Below, piece after piece: positions 58,301 to 64,000 of a DNA stretch of 64,000 nt. Where the stretch lies: positions 1 through 64,000 of the forward strand of contig NZ_CP022133.1 of assembly GCF_002211765.1 (NCBI RefSeq), in the 5' to 3' direction. The notes beneath the pieces were generated by a model, which was not told where the DNA came from, ran no database searches, and saw nothing but the letters and a program-made list of their open reading frames with translations. How positions within the stretch are numbered: position 1 is the first letter of the stretch; each line of letters begins with the position of its first letter. The position numbers and the translations under genes are program-made. This DNA comes from Idiomarina piscisalsi (GTDB lineage Bacteria > Pseudomonadota > Gammaproteobacteria > Enterobacterales > Alteromonadaceae).

Positions 58301-58460
58301 AGCTAGGCAGTTTAGGCAAGCCTATTTAACCAGCAAGCTGTTATGGGTAAAAGGTGTTGTCGAAATTAAATCGGGCGTCGTTCATGTTATAGCGGGGAGG
58401 TTAAAAGACTTAACCTCCCTACTCAACATAGAACGCATTGATAACCGACGGTTTCACTGA
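55380..58460 (+). CDS. dnaE2: Error-prone DNA polymerase DnaE2 (ImuC)
   Basis: C-family polymerase of 1026 aa for SOS translesion synthesis. An N-terminal PHP domain (FAELHALSHYSFLRSS), the palm catalytic motif PPDIDVDF (about 368-375), GRGSAANSVVCFCLGI, finger segments, a helix-hairpin-helix region and a C-terminal OB fold (FFTLEDETGNINVVVW) are present. It is shorter than replicative DnaE (about 1160 aa), as expected for DnaE2. Control by the LexA box at 53308 is likely for the whole operon. Confidence 0.96.
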   Translation: MAFAELHALSHYSFLRSSAAPEALVRRADELEYAAIAITDECSVAGVVKAYEEAQQRDIKLIIGSEFRIADYGTFVVIAPTRDAYAELSQKITEFRGRSKKGHYQASIDDFFSGFGECLLLWLPDLRQPQLVATGKKLSSVWSSRFWLLYERHYQADDSETFSALVELKKSLHAKVVCATGVVMAAEHEQPLLDTMRAIGSGQNLYENSGVASANAERHLRSLQELKQCYPAAWMKESVDIAEQCRFCLSELRYEYPAELTPRGMSATHYLRQLTEDGARRRYPEGIPESVQAQYEKELALIREMQYEAFFLTIYDLVQFASNQGILYQGRGSAANSVVCFCLGITAVNPSQIEVLFERFISKERNEPPDIDVDFEHERREEIIQYIYQKYTRKRAALAATVITYRFKSAFRDVGKALGFSEQQLQFYSQNLDTRDKEDSWQEQLIQQHPGVFRSKKGTLLLSLVEQLKGTPRHLSQHVGGFVIASDDVARLVPVENASMPERTVIQWDKTDLETLGLLKVDVLALGMLTALRKMLALVNEKGLIDSQPLTLARIPQEDQRVYQQLHQADSMGIFQIESRAQMTMLPRLKPKTFYDLVIQIAIVRPGPIQGDMVHPYLRRRDGLEQVDYPSREVKSVLKRTLGVPIFQEQVIKLAMVAAGFTGGEADQLRRAMASWGKRGQLTHFEHKLIKGMLERGYTRDFAERLFRQICGFGQYGFPESHSASFANLAYASAWFKTHYPAAFYVGLLNSLPMGFYSASQLVQDGQRHRVTFLPADINHSQWDYEWLSDNPNVVRIGLRQIKSLSESRLKEALKSRPESGFKGLKSLEDAGLNKFDIQALAKADALRSVLGHRYQAHWESLSERDDQMPLFAHVQEVSSREVQAPQEVEDIKADYETQGLSLRRHPITLLRAHSKELSRCVVAEELAGCRSGQVLSVAGLVTCRQRPGTSSGVTFFTLEDETGNINVVVWAHTARQFRQAYLTSKLLWVKGVVEIKSGVVHVIAGRLKDLTSLLNIERIDNRRFH

Positions 58461-58461
58461 A

Positions 58462-59010
58462 TTAGGAAACAGGACTTACTTGCAGTAAGTAGTCATCTTT
58501 TAAGTCGACGTAGTTTTGCGCGGACTGACTGAGAAACGCAGCCTCGCCTTTATTGAGTTTGCGTTTCTTTTCGACCGGGCTTCCGACATATAAGTACCCA
58601 CTTTCAAGACGCTTGCCCGGCGGTACAAGACTCCCGGCACCAATAATCACATCATCCTCGACAATAACATCGTCCATAATAACTGCAGACATACCTACGA
58701 GTATACGGTTACCGAGTTGGCAGCCGTGAAGCATACAATGATGCCCTACGGTAACTTCATCACCAATAATTAGAGGGTGGCCATCTGGATTTGATGGTGA
58801 CTTACGGGTCACGTGTAATACGGTTCCGTCCTGAATATTGGTTCTTTTGCCAATGCTTATTGAGTTCACATCACCCCGGGCAGCAACCATGGGCCAGACA
58901 CTGCTGTCGTCCCCCAGCGTTACATTGCCTACGATAACCGCACTTGGATCTAAATAGACGCGTTCGCCAATTATAGGCTCATGCTCCTGATAACTGCGTA
59001 AGTCTGCCAT
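58462..59010 (-). CDS. Gamma-carbonic-anhydrase family protein (YrdA-like)
   Basis: Left-handed beta-helix protein of 182 aa with hexapeptide repeats and metal-binding His (RGDVNSISIG, DGTVLHVT, VTVGHHCMLHGC). It aligns closely with E. coli YrdA. Carbonic anhydrase activity is uncertain for this subgroup. Start 59010 has TTGGAG upstream; in-frame starts at 59043 and 59091 lack a good site. Its stop is 1 bp from the dnaE2 stop. Confidence 0.92.
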   Translation of the reverse strand: MADLRSYQEHEPIIGERVYLDPSAVIVGNVTLGDDSSVWPMVAARGDVNSISIGKRTNIQDGTVLHVTRKSPSNPDGHPLIIGDEVTVGHHCMLHGCQLGNRILVGMSAVIMDDVIVEDDVIIGAGSLVPPGKRLESGYLYVGSPVEKKRKLNKGEAAFLSQSAQNYVDLKDDYLLQVSPVS

Positions 59011-59160
59011 ATTGGGCTCCAACGTTAATAAAGCGTTACTCATTTTATAGCAGATGATGCGAGTAAGATCATGCATCGCCTTATTCTGCACATAAAAACA
59101 GCGTGTTGCTGAAACTTTACGCAGTCAGCAAAAAAACAGTTAAAAAGGCATAAAAAGCGC

Positions 59161-59188
59161 TTGACGGTGAGAGTTAAACCTCTAAAAT
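59161..59188 (+). promoter_or_regulatory. Predicted rrn promoter P1
   Basis: TTGACG (59161-59166) and TAAAAT (59183-59188) are 16 bp apart, preceded by an A-rich UP-element-like stretch and followed by a GC-rich discriminator. Confidence 0.7.
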
Positions 59189-59263
59189 GCGCTCCACGTT
59201 CGAGGCAGGCAACGAAGCCGCCGAAAACCTAAGTTTTCTAAAAAATCTTTTTTCAAAAAAGTA

Positions 59264-59291
59264 TTGACGGAAAACACACGGTGTGTAGAAT
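59264..59291 (+). promoter_or_regulatory. Predicted rrn promoter P2
   Basis: TTGACG (59264-59269) and TAGAAT (59286-59291) are 16 bp apart, with A/T tracts upstream (59239-59260). Together with P1 it gives the tandem arrangement typical of gammaproteobacterial rRNA operons. Confidence 0.75.
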
Positions 59292-59324
59292 ACGCACCTC
59301 TCGCAGCCAAGGCTGCTGAGAAAC

Positions 59325-59335
59325 GCTCTTTAACA
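59325..59335 (+). promoter_or_regulatory. rrn leader boxA antitermination signal
   Basis: GCTCTTTAACA matches the rRNA boxA consensus bound by NusB-NusE. A second copy lies in the 16S-23S spacer. Confidence 0.85.
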
Positions 59336-59473
59336 ATTATATCAAGCCAAGCAAACTGTGTGGGCACTTGCAGAAGTTACGCAAAACAGAAATATGTATT
59401 GCAACTTTTGAATGAGTGTTCAGCTACATTAAGTAGCAAAACGCGTAATTCATTGAGTTGATTGAACTGCTTT

Positions 59474-61015
<1,542 letters not shown>

Positions 61016-61080
61016 CATTATTGCGAACGGACGTGAGTGCTCACACAGTTTGCAGGCTTGATATTAAAAGAGAAGAAACT

Positions 61081-61157
<77 letters not shown>

Positions 61158-61240
61158 TTTTGAGCGTCTGGGCTGCGTTGGAAAGCCACTTGCATAGCAG
61201 GCTATGCGTCGTGCCTTCCCGTCTTGCCAGTCACTCAAAA
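61158..61240. repeat. Imperfect inverted repeat between spacer tRNAs
   Basis: Two arms of about 40 nt (61158-61198 and 61201-61240) begin with TTTTGAG and end with its complement CTCAAAA. They meet in a perfect 7-bp core, GCATAGC-AG-GCTATGC. It starts right after the tRNA-Ile CCA. It could be a processing hairpin or a palindromic repeat inserted in the operon. Confidence 0.65.
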
Positions 61241-61272
61241 CCCCTTGTCGGGGGTGGTCGAAAGCCCACAAC

Positions 61273-61348
61273 GGGGCCATAGCTCAGCTGGGAGAGCGCC
61301 TGCCTTGCACGCAGGAGGTCAGCGGTTCGATCCCGCTTGGCTCCACCA
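61273..61348 (+). tRNA. alaT: tRNA-Ala (TGC)
   Basis: 76 nt with encoded CCA. Acceptor GGGGCCA pairs with TGGCTCC (one G-T wobble), and the anticodon TGC is at 61316-61318. It is the second spacer tRNA of the operon. Confidence 0.98.
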
Positions 61349-61418
61349 CTTCTTCTCTTGTAACCGTTAGCGTTAAGTGTTCTTGGTTAAGAATGTTTAC
61401 CGGTAACTTTGTGTTACA

Positions 61419-61430
61419 CGCTCTTTAACA
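61419..61430 (+). promoter_or_regulatory. Spacer boxA upstream of 23S rRNA
   Basis: CGCTCTTTAACA repeats the leader boxA. It lies in the 218-bp tRNA-Ala to 23S spacer, which otherwise shows only rRNA processing-type sequence and no gene. Confidence 0.82.
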
Positions 61431-61566
61431 ACATGGAAAGCTGATTGTAAATAAAGTAAGAAATGCCACTCTACTTGAACAAACCGTAAGGTAGAGGCGT
61501 ATCGAACTTGTGTACAGCGAGAACAAACAATCTTGGTCATGTATTCCAGACACCTTCGGGTTGTAT

Positions 61567-64000
<2,434 letters not shown>

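Overview
The window is ordinary chromosomal core DNA from a marine gammaproteobacterium of the order Alteromonadales, most likely Idiomarina or a close relative. This rests on recalled similarity of the 16S rRNA, on gene order (dnaA/rpmH-rnpA-yidD-yidC-mnmE, mioC-oriC-mnmG-rsmG-parAB-atp, srkA-dsbA), and on many proteins that resemble gammaproteobacterial homologues closely. I see no prophage, transposase, integron, CRISPR array or other obvious acquired island.

Region by region. 1-5650: dnaA runs leftward and diverges from the rpmH-rnpA-yidD-yidC-mnmE operon. The 425 bp between them carry two DnaA boxes with a LexA-like palindrome directly between them. 5651-9252: a block of accessory genes (FUSC transporter, GIY-YIG protein, glyoxalase I, secreted phosphatase-like protein) ending in mioC. 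9253-9641: the probable replication origin, with 12 GATC sites, several DnaA boxes, a run of TAA-type trinucleotides and an AT-rich unwinding region next to mnmG. 9642-24302: mnmG-rsmG-parA-parB, the complete nine-gene ATP synthase operon atpIBEFHAGDC, then glmU-glmS. 24400-32500: a permease, a response-regulator/CheC-type protein overlapping a diguanylate cyclase, a phosphate-binding-like protein with a porin, a zinc-type CDF exporter, a GST and an acetolactate-synthase-like enzyme. 32600-44400: a large TonB-dependent receptor, a DUF4168 protein, a histidine kinase with an NtrC-type regulator, a DJ-1/PfpI protein, a PqqU-like receptor with a PQQ-type sugar dehydrogenase, and an FMN glutamate-synthase-like protein. 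44379-46600: oxyR divergent from ahpC-ahpD. 46657-51045: an M20 amidohydrolase, then ccoG-srkA-dsbA. 51058-53216: an acyltransferase and an MscS channel. 53308-58460: a LexA box followed by imuA-imuB-dnaE2, the SOS mutagenesis cassette. 58462-64000: a gamma carbonic anhydrase and an rRNA operon (16S, tRNA-Ile, tRNA-Ala, partial 23S).

The genes form a growth core around the origin (replication initiation, segregation, tRNA modification, ATP synthesis, cell-wall precursor synthesis, rRNA), with stress modules attached: SOS mutagenesis, peroxide defence, periplasmic redox folding and metal export. I did not find a clearly new multi-gene system. The observations most worth following up are the LexA-like site nested between DnaA boxes upstream of dnaA, the architecture of oriC, the apparent PQQ uptake-and-use operon, the ahpCD pair of actinobacterial type, the RR-CheC/diguanylate cyclase pair, and an 83-bp imperfect palindrome between the two spacer tRNAs.
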